This document shows positions 1 to 13,300 of a stretch of DNA of 64,000 nucleotides, in pieces (position 1 is the first letter of the stretch; the number at the start of each line of letters is the position of its first letter). A program made the translations under genes and the position numbers. The notes beneath the pieces were generated by a model that had not been told where the DNA came from, ran no database searches, and saw nothing but the letters and a program-made list of their open reading frames with translations. Source of the stretch: Pelecanus crispus (Eukaryota > Chordata > Aves > Pelecaniformes > Pelecanidae); the NCBI RefSeq assembly GCF_030463565.1, contig NC_134643.1, positions 178,046,491 to 178,110,490 on the forward strand, given 5' to 3'.

Positions 1-2204
1 TTTTCAGTGTTTTTTCAGATACAGATCTGATGTTAAAAACACAGGAGCCAACATGTGCTGTTATGGAAATAAACAATGTTTAACAAACAAACAAAAAAAA
101 ACCCATATGGCTTTGAAGTTCCCATTTAACAAATGGGGTTGAATGGAATGTGCAGAAGTCAGGCAGAGTCGATAAAACTGATGACAGTAAAGTAGAAATA
201 CAGAACAAGGAATGTAAATATATGCCAAATTATGAAGGAATGTGAGAAATATGTGAGAAAATACCTCCGGTTAGAAAACAAAAAATAATTAAAAAAAAAA
301 AAAATCCCCAAACCATTGAGATCTCTTGGGAAAAATGGAGGAGATGCTAGAAAATACAGATGGCAATATGCTTTGTGCATTGAAAGCCAATACACATGGA
401 TATTGCAAGAAGAAACCCATTGCTATTATTTGGACAGGACATTTCCACTCTGATCTTGGCAATACTTGTATTTTTTGTACTATCAATAAGGTATGATTAA
501 GTAGAAAACAGTTTTAGTGTGTATTCCTTAGGAAAAAGATTATTCAAATATTTCTTCAGCTGTTAATCTGAAACCTGCTTTGTTTTTATGGTTCTCAGTC
601 TTCTGTGAATGATGTGAGTATTTAAAACTGCAATGCATGGTCTCTGTCCTACAGGAATAGAGGGAAGCTGAGTATATTTTCACAGTAAGTTACTGCTAGG
701 CCAGTAAGTTTAATGTATTGGCATTTCTCCTAACACTTATAACGCAATATAAATACCTATTTGAAAAGGGTATAAAGTGAAAATTATCTTTTCAGTATCA
801 AGATGATGCTGATGATTCAAATTAGATGTCCTGCAGTACTGATAATGGTTTTGTTCTAAATAACTTTTAATCTGTTCATCATTATATATGTTTCCCATAT
901 ATACAGCTCTTGAGCAGGCTTTATGCCCAAACTGATTTTTTTCTATATAAAATAAAGCTTTGCAGAAATTATAAACCTCTTGGATTAGGAACCAGCCTTT
1001 TGTTCTGTGTTTGTAATACAGCTGCATTAAAAACCACACAGTGCTGCGCTGTTGCTGTGGTTCCTTGTAATGCTAGCTTAGTCTCCTTTGAATGTAAGTC
1101 AGAATATAAACAAAAATAGAGCATTACCATGCCATTAACCACCATATCATCAACCAAACCTAGCCAGCTGCAACGCTAACTCAGCCTAAATTCTAAGGCC
1201 CCATGCCTCAAGTTTCCTGTTGAGTAAGCATTCTGTACCTTGCAAAGCCCTTCAAATGAATTTTAGAGGATTTCTGACATGCATAGTTTTTATGTATTAG
1301 GTAGACACATGAGCTTAGATGGCAGTTAAAACTGTTGGAATATGATCACTTACCTCAACAAGTAATTTGTTAAGCATGGAGAAAAATGTTCTTTTTCACT
1401 GGTCTAGCATGTTAACCATCAAACAACATGTATCCCACTGTTAGAATACACTGTACTAGTTCAGCTAGAGGCAGTCACCTAAATTTTATACAGACACACC
1501 TCAGGAACTAGTAATACGCCAACACATAGTCACAACTGTAATTAAAATTGCTCAAGTTGCTCATACTCTTGTTTTCAAAAGCCTGTAGCTTTCTGGAAAA
1601 AATGCCTAGTTGGCTGAATCTGAGTGGAAGTATCCATCAACATCTGAGCTTGCTTAGGACTGCAGTGGCAGAAGGTAAAAATGGATTTTGAGAAATAATC
1701 TTCAATGACAATTTCCACTGAAGCTAGCTTTTGTTCAGTTGTGCGATGCATGTATAAAGCTTCAAGGATGGTATTTCAGCATTCATACAGTTTTGAGGCA
1801 AAAAAGACAGTGCTATGCTTGAGTGTCTTAAATGCTGCTGGGAATGTACAGAAGTGCTCTAAACTCAGCAGTTCAGTAAGGGTTTGATCCTGCACATGGT
1901 TATGTGAGTTCAGCTAAATGAAAGGAGGAACACTTATCTTGAAATATTTGTCAGCTGTGTTGTCCAGATTTATTCCACTACAGAGCAGTTAGCTCACCTA
2001 AATTTAGATGTTTCTGTTACAGATGTTCGCATCAGATCTAGATATCTGGATGGTTTTTTATAGTGACTGGAGAAACACAGGCACTTTTATGATGCAGTTC
2101 ATCTCATTCTAAGATAAATGCCTCTGGTCCAGTCACCGGCCACCACTGAAAAGCTTCTGGCAGCCTTTTCTTCATTCCCTTCCTTCAAGTATTTATACAG
2201 ATAG
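1..2204. other. Intergenic, nothing recognised
   Basis: AT-rich unique-looking sequence. Short open frames on both strands show no recognisable domain, no codon bias and no convincing splice structure. A poly-A run lies near 291-304. I see no gene or repeat family here. Confidence 0.6.
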
Positions 2205-2207
2205 ATC

Positions 2208-2330
2208 ATAGAATCGTAGAATCATTTAGGTTGGAAAAGACCTTGAAGATCATCCAGTCCAACCATGGGATGCCCCTGGGCCTTCTCTTGTCCATGCTGA
2301 ACAATCCCAGCTCTCTCAGCCTCAAGGAGC
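2208..2330 (-). mobile_element. CR1 LINE, 3' end (sense part of a 5'-inverted copy)
   Basis: This stretch reads on the minus strand as the CR1 3' end. It has the terminal 'tagaatcgtagaatcatttagg' type tail, then the 'ttggaaaagacc ... catccagtccaacc' block, then the conserved segment before it, which on the minus strand reads 'gagagctgggattgttcagcatggacaag'. It stops abruptly at about 2330, where CR1 sequence of the opposite orientation begins. Confidence 0.8.
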
Positions 2331-2788
2331 CAACAAGGAAGGGTGCTCTCCTGGACTTGGTACTTACAAACAAGGAGAAACTGGTCAGGGATATGGAAGT
2401 TGGAGGCAGCCTTGGCTGCAGTGGCGATGTGACCACCGGAGTCACAAGATCCAGGAGGATCCAGGAAGAGGAGGAGCCTGCGAGGAGGAAGAAGGGCAAA
2501 AAGCAGGACCACAAGCCTGCATTTCAGGAGATCAGACTTCAGCCTCTTCAGAGATCTTCTTGAAAGAATCCCATGGGATATGACCCTGGAAAGGAGAGGA
2601 GTACAGAAGAGCTGGTTGATATTCAAAGATCACCTCCTCCAAGCTCAAGAAAGCTCCATCCCAACAAGTAAGAGATCAAAGGCGGCAGGAGTCATGCATG
2701 GATGAGCAAGGAGCTCCTAAATGAATTCAGACATTAAAAGGAAATGCACAAGATGAGGAAGCTGGCAGGTGACCTGTAGGGTGTGCAG
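2330..2788 (+). mobile_element. CR1 LINE, internal segment inverted relative to its 3' end
   Basis: On the plus strand this translates to a CR1 ORF2 segment from the end of the endonuclease and the endonuclease-RT linker (GALLDLVLTNKEKLVRDMEV, about 2341-2400). It continues with the typical 'cctcttcagagatcttcttg ... atcccatgggatatgacc' and 'caaagatcacctcctccaagctcaagaaagctccatccc' blocks. The RT-coding middle is absent. It directly abuts a minus-strand CR1 3' end, giving the structure expected of one insertion with 5' inversion and internal deletion. Confidence 0.75.
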
Positions 2789-5757
2789 AATGTATCTTTA
2801 ATATAAGGGTATGTTTCTCAGAAAAATAGTAGAAGGTACTTCATCTTGGTGTTGGAGCTCCTTTTTTTTTTTTTTTTTCTTTGAAGCTATCTCATTTGAT
2901 TAATGCTTTCTGTCTGGAAGGTTAAGGAAAAGGCCACTTAAGGGCTGCTTTTGCTCATCACAGAATAACTAGGAAAATGTGAAAGAGGGAAAGGATATTC
3001 AAGAGTTTAATTGTAGGCATAGGAGACTAGTCTCCTGTACTTCTGGAACTGTGTTCACGTGCCAGCTATATTCTCTTGGAGGTGAAAACCTTGCAGGCGT
3101 CAACCACCATGCTAGATCTGCAGTGTGACCATAACAGAAAAAAAAATCCAGGTGCCCATCTCAGAAGGGAGAATGAGTGAGCACAGCATGTTCCAGCCAT
3201 AAGTCTATAACTTAGTAAGTACATTGAGTAAGAATTAAGTGAGCTTATTTCCTTGTCCTTTGGAATACTCTGCAATGAGAGCTTCCAGAAGTGCCAAATC
3301 ATATGCTGACAATACTGCTATTAAGCTGTTTGCACTGGCAAATATAATAAGAAGCAAGATGGTGCAAATTGAAAATAGGAACCTCTGTAAAATCTGCAGG
3401 CAATGCTAAGTCTCAGAAAGAAGACAAGGCACCAGACAGGAGGAGAAACAGGTCAAAAATGATTTGCAGGAACCGTTGGAAACTTAGAAACCAACAAATC
3501 TGAGAAACCATATTGCCTAAGACGCTGGCTGATACTTTGAGAGAGTTTGACTGGAACTAAGAAATAGTCCTTTGCTCCCTCTACTTAAGGATCTAAGATT
3601 GCTTTTCTAGGTCCTGTTTCCATTCCAAAATCCATTTGAAGGACAGACTCAGGCATGCATCATATCAAATGTCCTAGCCTTTGATGTATACCATACCATG
3701 TTTCAACAGAAATGAAGCTCAGAATTGCAGGCTGAATGGGACCCATAGTGTTTTCCAGCATTTTTTCTGATACCTACAGCTGGAGATGAAGATCTGGGTC
3801 TTGTGCAAGAATCCCAGCAAAAGTGAGTCTACATGTAGCAGGTATAGTGACAAGTCAGCAAGTACTACAGGAATATGACTGCAACTCCGGTGTCAACAAG
3901 CAACACAGAATGTTGTTCAACTCAGCACACAAATGTCCACTTGGAAGGACATGCTGGTCTCATCTGTTTCTACTCTGAGGCAAATGTCCCAGTCATGATG
4001 GAAGCATGGTGTTTGTTGGACTCATTCGGACAACATCAGAGTTATGAATGATAGAAAAGCTTGTTCCAAATATGTAATGTACCAGTTGTTCTGCATATGA
4101 GCTCTTGCGCAGGTAAAGCATGTGTAGATAAGACTGTGGTATTTGCATTTCAAAACAGCTTTGCCAAGCATGTGCTTTTCAGGATGACTTTTAGAAACGT
4201 TATTTGATCTTAGCACCAACAGAACTAGGTACAGAAAATGTTAATAATTCACTCTCTTTGAAGATCAAGGAATGCATCGCCAGGATTAAAAACATATTCA
4301 AAATGCTATAGGTGGGACTGGGCTCTTCAGATGGTGGCGTCTGTTACAGGGTGAGCTGAATAGCTCTCCAGACTCTTCAGCCTTACAGCCCAGTGCATAC
4401 AGTGCTACCATTATGAGTAGCAGGCTGCAGGCTCTGTGTTAAGCTGACAACAATGGCAGTAGGACATGTCAGGATTCACCTGGGCTTGTCTTGACCTGCC
4501 TGGAGGTTGGATTTAGTTTGTTTAGCTGTAACAGCGGTTGTCTGATAACCAGGTGACTGTTAACCTGACTTGTCTCAGCCTTTGCTTAGCTTTGTACAGT
4601 TGAAATGAATGGTGTAAGGCTTATTGTAATATAAATTTTTAGAAGTAGTACATAAAACATGTAGTTTTTCTTTCTGTAGTGAACTATGTATGACACTAGA
4701 ATAAAAATGCAGTATAGAGAAGTACAGGCATAGGATAACTGGAGCCTTGAAAGTGCAGACACAGGATGATAACAGAGGCCCCTGGGCCATAAACAACTCA
4801 GCAGTAGCCAGTTGCTGGCTGCCAAAGGAATGCAGCCTTGGGAGCTGGGTGAAACAATTTAGGAGTAACAAAAAGAACACAGAACAGGCATTTCGTATGT
4901 GTAAAACATAACGTACATAATAGACTTGGATGTAATATGGAATTGTGAACCAATGAATAAGGAGCAAGTGGGCTGTGTTAGCAAGTACATATAATGACAC
5001 TGAGCAGACCCAAGAGTAAGGAGTAAGAAACCATCAACACCAACATCGTATTTTCAGAAAAGAGGAGGAAGAACCCCCCAGCATCATACCTCTTCCATGG
5101 ATGACTGGCCATGACAGCCTCCTCCCAAGACAAAAGCCATCAATCTTAGGATGTGGTCTCTGTCTCACCAGAATGACAGTGGAAGGGTGAGCATACTACC
5201 AGAGAAAGGGACAATTACTATAAAGTTTGCGTATTTCAGTTTTCAATGTATTGTTATTGGGATGAGCCGTAATGTTTAGATAATCTGAACTATAATTGTT
5301 AGTATCATTGTACCCAGACTAATAATAATTCTTTGATTAAACTGTCAAGACTTTAATTAGGCTAGCAGTAAGTTCCCAGTTCTGTGTAAAACGCGTGACC
5401 GACATAAACTGCACAAGTTGTAGTGCACCGCATTGGCAGGGGCAACCTAAGCTGTAATTTAAATGCAGCAAATTAGTAACAAGTTTGTAGAGAATGTGGG
5501 CAACCTAGACTCATAAAATTTAGTGCAACTGTCGATTGTATTTATTTGGTTTCCACTGACTGTAATGGGAGCTTGGTCATCTAGCTCCTAGGTGGACATC
5601 TAGCTTGCCCTGTGTACCTTCAGAAAGCTACAGAATGTGTGTTTTGACATTCTCGTTGCATAACTGAAAAGATCCCAGATGAGTGTGAGATGGATTTGTT
5701 TTTCTGCTACCAAGGGATTAGCAATAGATGTGTGGATGCTAAATGGAAAGGGAAGAG
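2789..5757. other. Intergenic, nothing recognised
   Basis: AT-rich sequence with a T17 run at about 2862-2878. Open frames of up to 141 codons (minus strand, 4575-5000) overlap in several frames and resemble no known domain. I see no gene. Confidence 0.55.
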
Positions 5758-5945
5758 TCACAGAATCATGTAGGTTGGAAGGGAGAAGCAGAGGTCAGCT
5801 AGTCTAACTCACAGCAGACCCAGTTAGATCAGGTTATTCAGGCCTTGCCCAGTCAAATTTTGGGTATCTCCAAGGATGGAGAATCTGTTTCAACTGGAGT
5901 TCACATTTACTCCATTCTCTCTGTTGGCTGTAAGAAGGGCTTCTC
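5758..5945 (-). mobile_element. Old CR1 LINE 3' fragment
   Basis: The segment begins with the CR1 tail (cagaatcatgtaggttggaaggga). It is followed by the diverged 'cccagttagatcaggttattcaggccttgcccagtcaaattttgggtatctccaagg' block of an older CR1 subfamily, in minus orientation. Only the last 190 bases or so survive. Confidence 0.7.
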
Positions 5946-8564
5946 TGCTAACTTTAGACAAGGCTGAATAAAGCATTAAGGAAATCAATGTATAATCCTG
6001 ATAACACTGTTGAGTGTGTCATGTGTTGTTGATCGGTGTCAGAGAGAGGATGCTGGTCTAAATGTTTGTGGGTTTTTTTGCCTGACTTAGTATAGCTTTT
6101 CTACTGCTTTTATATAACCTCAATTTTCTTCCTCCTTCAGCAGTTTTTGAAGATACAGTCATAAGTCTGAGCAAGCACTCAGATGGAAGAAAGCTCCCTT
6201 CATATAAACTCCTCATCTATTTTTTAGAAAAAGAAGCCAATGGACACAAAAAATTTGGAATCCAACCAAGGCATGAATATTTATAGCACCAGATGTTTGA
6301 GTGAACTAGAAGACCCTTAACTCCATCTGAACCACATGCCAATAAGAACGGAGCTAAGAGAGGGGAAATGACAGCTTTTCAGGCTTTTTTCTGAATCAGA
6401 GAAACAAGAGTACCATTTGAGTAGGAGAGATTTTTTTTTTAATGGGAGTCTAAGGATATGCCACAGAGTTAGCCTCTACTAATTCTGAGAAGGCTACTTA
6501 TCACCACAGTAGAGATAACTGATACAAAGTTCAGATTTAGCAAAGGAAAAAGCAGTATGGATCTTTGCTGTAACTTGTTACTGTGCTGTTCCTAAACATT
6601 GTACCTGACATTTATTACTGAAAAATGTAGTGATTCATATGTCAGAGAGAATAATAGTGAATCAGTCAGTATTCAGGAAATCAGTGCTTGTGTCCTCTGT
6701 CTTTTAGGATAAAGAGGCTGATACCATGCTCTCTTATACTACATTTGTCCAAATCTAGCTAGCAAATTAATATATCCAATAGATCAAGTTGCTAATTCAT
6801 TTCACTGTTAGTACTGTTGCCACTAAAGGCGAGTAATTATGTTTAGTGCCTGTGTTTGTAAACCCCATTAGAACTGGTTTATGTGATCATCATCTCACAG
6901 CCATGCTATAAGAGCTCTTAAATCTGAAAGGGTTAGATTAAATACCTACACCAGAAAAAAAAAAAAAAAGACTTTCTATGCAAAAACAAATGACTACAGC
7001 AAAAATATCAATGCGTCAGAGTCTATCAATGGCCCCAATAATAAGTGACTGGCTTACTTCCCAACAACATGAACAGGAAAAAAACCCACTAAGCGGTGAC
7101 TAGGCTTCTTTCATTCTTTGTCTTCAGTACAGAAGTCTGGCAATATTCAGGACAATCACAACAGACATTGCTAACTAGAATGTGTCTTAAATATGTGCAC
7201 TACGTACACCACAGCTGGAATATTCATAATCAAGTGCCCAAACTTGGTTCTTCAGAAAAATAAAGTGCAATATGTTGACTTTGTATTAAATGTCATGCAG
7301 ACTTCAAGATTTGGAATACCTGCCTCCAAATCTGTGATTGATTTTTGTCCACAATAACCAAGAAAAGATGCAGAACCCTAACTGCTCTCTGCTGTTTTCA
7401 CAAAACAAAGCAAGCAAAAGTGAGTGTAACGATTGCTTGTGCTTTTTGAATAATCCCTTCATGACTCAGTATCTCTTGCAGAATGTAAAATCTGCCACAA
7501 CTTTCTCTTCTTTTTGCTTCAAAGTTCAAGGTGCAATTTAATTTTCTGTCATAGTAACACACAGACAATGATACAAACTGTCCTGTTTCCCTTTATGAGA
7601 GCAAAACGGAAGAGGCGTATGATGTGCAGCACCAGGTATTTCATCAAGAGGGTGGCAATGGATACAAAAAGACACAAATAGAACTTTTTGGGGGGTTTAT
7701 GAAAGCACATAAAGTTAGTCTTCTCAGGTCGTAGGAGGATCTTAAATGTCTGTCTCGATTTTTAGACAGCTAAACACACATACACATAGTTGACAGCAAT
7801 GAGAGTTTAAGGTTATTTTTGAATTGCAGGTAAATGTAGTAGAAATGCTGTTGCAGTCAACTTTGCTATAGAAAATTCATAAAGGCACAGGAATGATCTC
7901 TTCCTGAAGGACCATTTCCTTCCCGTACATTTCTATGGAACAAAAGCAAATTTCCTGCAAAAGCTCTCATTCACCTCAATGGGAGCAGAACTGGGTACTT
8001 AAAAAGGAAAGAGGATAAAAACAAGGTTACTTAGCAGCAGTAAGAGGGGAAGTATGTTTTCCCTGGCTACTACAGAAGAGCTACTACATTGTCTGGCATT
8101 CCCCTGAAGCAGTGTCCTTGTCTGCACAGAGGCTGGATGAAAGCTCTTGCATCACTTTTTATCAGAGGGAGGCACCAATGCTAAAGGTCTTGTGCCAAGG
8201 TACACATTAGTATTTGATTTTTTAAAAATACCATTGTGTCCAAAACTGAAGGACAAATACAATTTTATATTTTCCTGTATCTTGGTACAATAGCATGTTG
8301 TCACTTCGGCCAAGTATGAATATTATGAATAATGAATTCAGTGAATCACTATCACTTCTTTTTAAATGAGCATAGAATAAGATAATAGTGCTTGTTGCAA
8401 CAAGTTAGTACCACAATAGCAGAACTTCCTAAGGTTAAAATAAGCAAGGCTAAAATAAACATCTTTGAACTGTGAGGGCCAGATACTTTGCATGTCCCTA
8501 ACTGTTTTGATATGCCCAAAGGCATGAAGCAGCTATAAAAACAGGAGTTGTAAATCCCTTTGAA
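5946..8564. other. Intergenic, nothing recognised
   Basis: AT-rich DNA with a poly-A run near 6955-6969. No exon-like segment, RNA gene or repeat family was recognised. Confidence 0.55.
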
Positions 8565-9694
8565 ATAAATTGGACTTGTGCAAAGCATTTGATACTGTCC
8601 TGTATGACATCCTTGTCTCTGAATTGGAGAGACATGAATTTGACAGATGGACCACTTGGTGGATAAGGAATTGACTGGATGGTTGCAACTCAAAGAGTTT
8701 CAGTCAACAGCTCAATGTCCAAGTGGAGACCAGTGACGAGTGGCATGCCTGAAGAGTTGGTATTGGGACTGGTGGTGTTTAACATCTTTGTCAGTGACAC
8801 AGAAAGTGGGATTGAGTACACCCTCAACAAGTTTGCTGATGACATGAAGCTGTGTGGTGTGGTCAACATGCTGGAGGGAAGGGATGTCATCCAGTGAGAC
8901 TTTGACAGGCTTGAGAGGTGGGCCCGTGCGAACCTCATGAAGTTCAACAAGGCCAAGTGCAAGGTCCTGCACATGGGTTGGGGCAATCCCAAGTACAAAT
9001 ACAGGCTGAGCAGAGAATGGATTGAGAGCAGCCCTGAAGAGGACTTGAGGGTGTTGGTTGATGAGAAGCTCAACATGACCCAGCAATGTGTGCTCACAGC
9101 CCAGAAGGCCAACGGTATCCTGGGCGGCATCTAAAGAAGCGTGACCAGCAGGTCGAGGGAGGTGATTCTGCCCCTCTCCTCTGCTCTGGTGAGACCTCAC
9201 CTGGAGTACTGTGTTCATCTGTGGGGCCCCCAACATAAGAGGGACATGGACCTATTGGAGCAAAGCCAGAGGAGGGCCATGAAGATGATCAGAGGCCTGG
9301 AGCACCTCTCCTATGAAGAAACACTGAGAGAGTTGGGCTTGTTCAGCCTGGAGAAGAGGAGGCTCTGGGAAGACCTTATAGCAGCCTTCCAGTACCTGAA
9401 GGGAGCTTACAGGCATGTAGTGATAGGAGAAGGGGTAATGGCTTTAAACTGAAATAGGGTGTAGATTAGATATAAGGAAGAAATTCTTCACTATGAGGGT
9501 GGTGAGGCACTGGAACAGGTTGCCCAGAGAAGTTGTGCATGCCCCGTCCCTGGAAGTGTTCAAGGCCAGGCTGGATGGGGCTTTGAGCAACCTGGTCTAG
9601 CAGAAGGTGTCCCTGCCCATGGCAGGGGGGTTGGAACTAGATGATCTTTAAGGTCCCTTCCAACCCAAACCATTTTATGATTCTATGAAATTCT
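8565..9694 (+). mobile_element. 5'-truncated CR1 LINE (RT to 3' end)
   Basis: This is a plus-strand CR1 copy starting inside the reverse transcriptase at the motif-A region ([10 protein letters not shown], about 8575). It includes the catalytic FADD box (8832-8843, in FADDMKL) and the CR1 C-terminal region ([20 protein letters not shown], about 9298-9357). The 3' end reads 'ggtcccttccaaccc ... attttatgattctatgaaattct'. Several stops and frame changes break the frame (for example TGA at about 8896 and TAA at about 9132), so the copy is inactive. Confidence 0.9.
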
Positions 9695-12430
9695 TGGGTG
9701 TCATCAAGCTGCTATATTGCACCAAAACATTTTTTTTTAACTTTGTTTTTTTAAATAATTATTTTCTGGAATAGAGTAGGTTATCCCATGAATCAGAACA
9801 CAAACCAATGGGATTTAAAAAAACATAGCCATAAGACACTATTAACATGACAGTTATTAGACTTGCCCTAGTTCATGGGAAAGTGAGGCTGGATTACTGC
9901 AACTATTTCCTTTTGTTGTCTCCTTTCACATTATAGTTGTACTACACAACTTACCAAATCATCTGGAAATGCTAGATTAAAAAAAAACTAACAAACAAAA
10001 ACGCCCATGCTTTTTCCATCATTTGAGACTCTAGGTGAGGGTGATCTGAAATGCCCTAGGATACTCAAGGCATCCTAATAGGGCTGGCAGAACCTAGGGG
10101 ATACCTCAGCTTTTTAAAGTGTCAGATGGCATCTGAGAAACCTGAGGGCCTCTGAAATGGCAAATGAAAGCTGAGGCACCTGAGCCAACCTTTTGTATCT
10201 TTTCTGTCTAATGCTCTTCCTTCTCCCCACCCAGCTAAGGAAGCCCACACGGCAGCCTCTTATGAAATGAAGGAGGAGCTCACCGTAGCAATTTTTTAAT
10301 GGATAAAATTATCTTTCTGAGATACCTTTATTTTTTTTAAAGTTCTCAAAGATTAAAAATGGACAGACTGGCTTAAATTGTCACAGAAACAAATTATTAG
10401 TAAATGAAACAGCAACAGCAACAGGCCAAGTAGATGAGTAAAATACTGTCTAGATCCATAACTATTTCCATTAATAATCTGCTATTACAAAAAATGCCCA
10501 AGCAAATAATGAATCATTTTAAATTATGCAGATGTTACATATGGGAGGAAAGGTATGTAGGGAGAGATCATATCCTGAAAAAAGACTTTTATGCCGCAGA
10601 GCTTGCCTTTTTCCCAGTTCTAGCAGATATCTAGGAAATGAAAATCTCTCTCCCACAGGTCTTGCCTCATTTCTATTCTTGCACTGTCATGAAAATCACA
10701 ACACTACTTCCGCACATATTTTATAAATCAAATAAATGGTAAACTTTAGAGGAGATGTAGCAAGAGATCACAAATACTGAGAATGGCCAGGACTTGAGCT
10801 GTCAAATTCTCTTGCCTAGCCATTATCTTGCTCCATTGTGAAATATCTTTTTTTTCCTGGGATTTGTTGGATGATAAAATTTAGTCCTATAATATTCTTT
10901 CTTGGAATCTGACTGGGTTCCAATCAAGTATTAATGAAAAGTAAAAGCTATGGACAGTAATTACACTAGTCCAATAGCCTCTACCTCTAAACCATTTCAT
11001 ATTTAAGGAACATCTTTAGCTTGCATTACTCATATTGACTTCTATATTAGATATGTAGAATTTATAGGTGTGCTTTACATATGCAAAATGATAAATTCAG
11101 AAGATGCCTTGAAAAATTATGATGCCAGCTGGTGGTCTCTTAACTTTTGTCCGTCAGAATACTAACAAGCAAAACTGACTGTGAAGCTGTAAACCACTGA
11201 AAGGCAGTGGAAAAAAAAAAAAACTTGGCACAATAAAGAATGGAAAAAAATAGCTGAGTTGCTCACGAAATACAGTGTTTTGGAGGATTCCAAATAAAGT
11301 TAGGCATATCAGATAATATTAATAAAACAAGCTTGTGGATTTTAAAACCATGTGAATGTTATGGCTGATCTTGATGCAAACAAGGCCGTCAGTATGGCAA
11401 CAGGAATGATATGAACAGGGTTTTGATAAAGACTGGAAAAGAACAACTGAGAACTGATGCGCCTGCCTCAAAGGTCATATGTCTTCGGAAACCAAAATCT
11501 CTGGAATATGTGATAAGGCAGAAGAGAGGCCAAGGGCAGCCTTGGCCTCTAGGTCATACAAAGTGTCCCGTTCCCTCAGGATCTTGCTCCCAAAAGCTGC
11601 CAACAGTAGATGTGCAAAGAAAAGGGTAAGAAAAAGACAAGCATATAGTGACACATCCCCAGAATATTTGCCCAGCTCCCAGCCACCTGTGGCTTACAAG
11701 CCATATGCACCATCTTTGTATCTAACAGTCCCCGGTAGGCTTTTCTTCAAAAATTTTTTTCATTGCTTTTTGAACTCTTGTGACATTTTAGTATTCCGGT
11801 CCCATGTGGCCAAGACTTCTACACTGTGTGAAAAACTATTTCCTTTTCTGTTTTTTTATCTGTTACCCACCACCTTTCTTTGATACCCCTTATTTATTTT
11901 TCTCGAAAAGGCAATGAGCAATTGATCTCTATTCACACTGTCTGCCCTACTTGTGTAGACTCATGTCATCTTTCTCTTGGGTCTTCTCTTTTTCAAACCT
12001 TCTAGGCTTGGCATTGAAAGAGCCAGTGAAGAGCTGGTGGTGAAAGCACTGCATATGTAGCTCTCTGAAGGAGATGGAGTAGGGCAAAAGGAATACGGGA
12101 AGATACTATCACTGAATTAGAGAAGAAGTTCTGATGAAGAACAAAACCGGGCATCTTTTCGTTTCAAAGAATACAGTTACAGAACAATTGAGGGAAGATT
12201 TGGGTACGCTTCTTAATTATCTTAAAAGCAAACAACTTCTGGAAGCAAATATGGGAGGAATAATTTTTAAAAGAAACTGAAGAGGAAATTAGATTGCTTG
12301 GGAACAGCAAGATAACAGATACTGGTAAATCTCTTGATTAATTATTAAATGCATAAGATAACAAAAAGACTTTACAAGCTAGGCTTAGTAGTCTGGAAAT
12401 ATCTTGGTGGAACAGGTGAACAGTAACACA
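9695..12430. other. Intergenic, nothing recognised
   Basis: Mostly AT-rich. The open frame at 11,479-11,883 (plus, 134 codons) shows no domain and ends in low-complexity sequence. No gene is supported. Confidence 0.5.
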
Positions 12431-12439
12431 AACCAAATT

Positions 12440-13300
12440 ATGAGAAAGCATGATGAGATTAAACTGAAAGATTATCATGGCATCTCTACCATTAATGCCG
12501 ACTTTATTATGTTATGCCAAAATCAAAGGAAATGAGAAGGGAACATCAATATGGGATTTAGAATAAAGGTACCCCTAGGGGATCAAGTATTTTACATTTG
12601 TCAGCTACTCAAGAAAAACATAGAAAATACTAGTAAATATATTGATTTTATCAAATCTGAAAAAAAAAAAAAAAGAACATCATGACTTTTAGTAAAATAG
12701 TCTTGGGTTTTGATGAAAAATTTGGAATGTCAAATAAAATGTTTAAATGATAAAATTAGATGCTTGGAGCTGAAAAATGTACTATATAGGTAGGAAGGAA
12801 AATCTCTCTTCATTTTTGTAACAGTTCATGAGTGCTCTGAGATATATTCTATCCTCTTTAAAATGAATACTGAAAAAATGGTTTAATAGAAGGTAAAATT
12901 TTCAGAATATCGCAACTACAGAAGAGTTCTACTGTCTTTTTAGATGTACTAATAATTTGGTTATGATAGGAGATACATAAGGTGTGGAACTGGATTAAGA
13001 AAAAGGAGTTTAAGATCAACAAAAAGAAACCCAAACTTATTGTTATAAGATGACAAATTATCTTAGCCACCAGTCTGTAAACATAAATATCAGTAAGTTA
13101 AAGCAATTTAAATACCTATAAGCATTAATTGAGAATCATTTGGGGACAGGGTAAATCAAGGCCTGGATGCGCAGATGGAATGCTTATAATTATTCTTCAG
13201 ATAATTTTAGCTCCAAAAATTAATTGTGAAAGACTGCCTCATATAAAAGATTCTTAAAAGTTTTGTTTTCTATGGATGGAACATTTGAGTAAGAAAGACA
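12440..13300 (+). mobile_element. Decayed non-CR1 LINE reverse transcriptase (RTE/L2-like fossil)
   Basis: Islands of translated plus-strand sequence match, in order, motifs of non-LTR reverse transcriptases. At 12,467-12,496 is KDYHGIST, where the family has nyRGISLL. At 12,554-12,664 is an open stretch GFRI...GDQVFYICQLLKK...YIDFIKSEK, the GFR...DQIF..rQi.EK...l...FiD.eKAFD region. At about 13,006-13,055 is FKINKKKPKLIVIR, and at 13,092-13,118 SKLKQFKYL. A degraded LKSFVFYGWN lies at about 13,253-13,285. Stops, frameshifts and an A-rich insertion (about 12,660) lie between them, and the FADD box is not recognisable. The motif style is unlike the CR1 copies in this window. The clade assignment is tentative. 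Confidence 0.5.
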
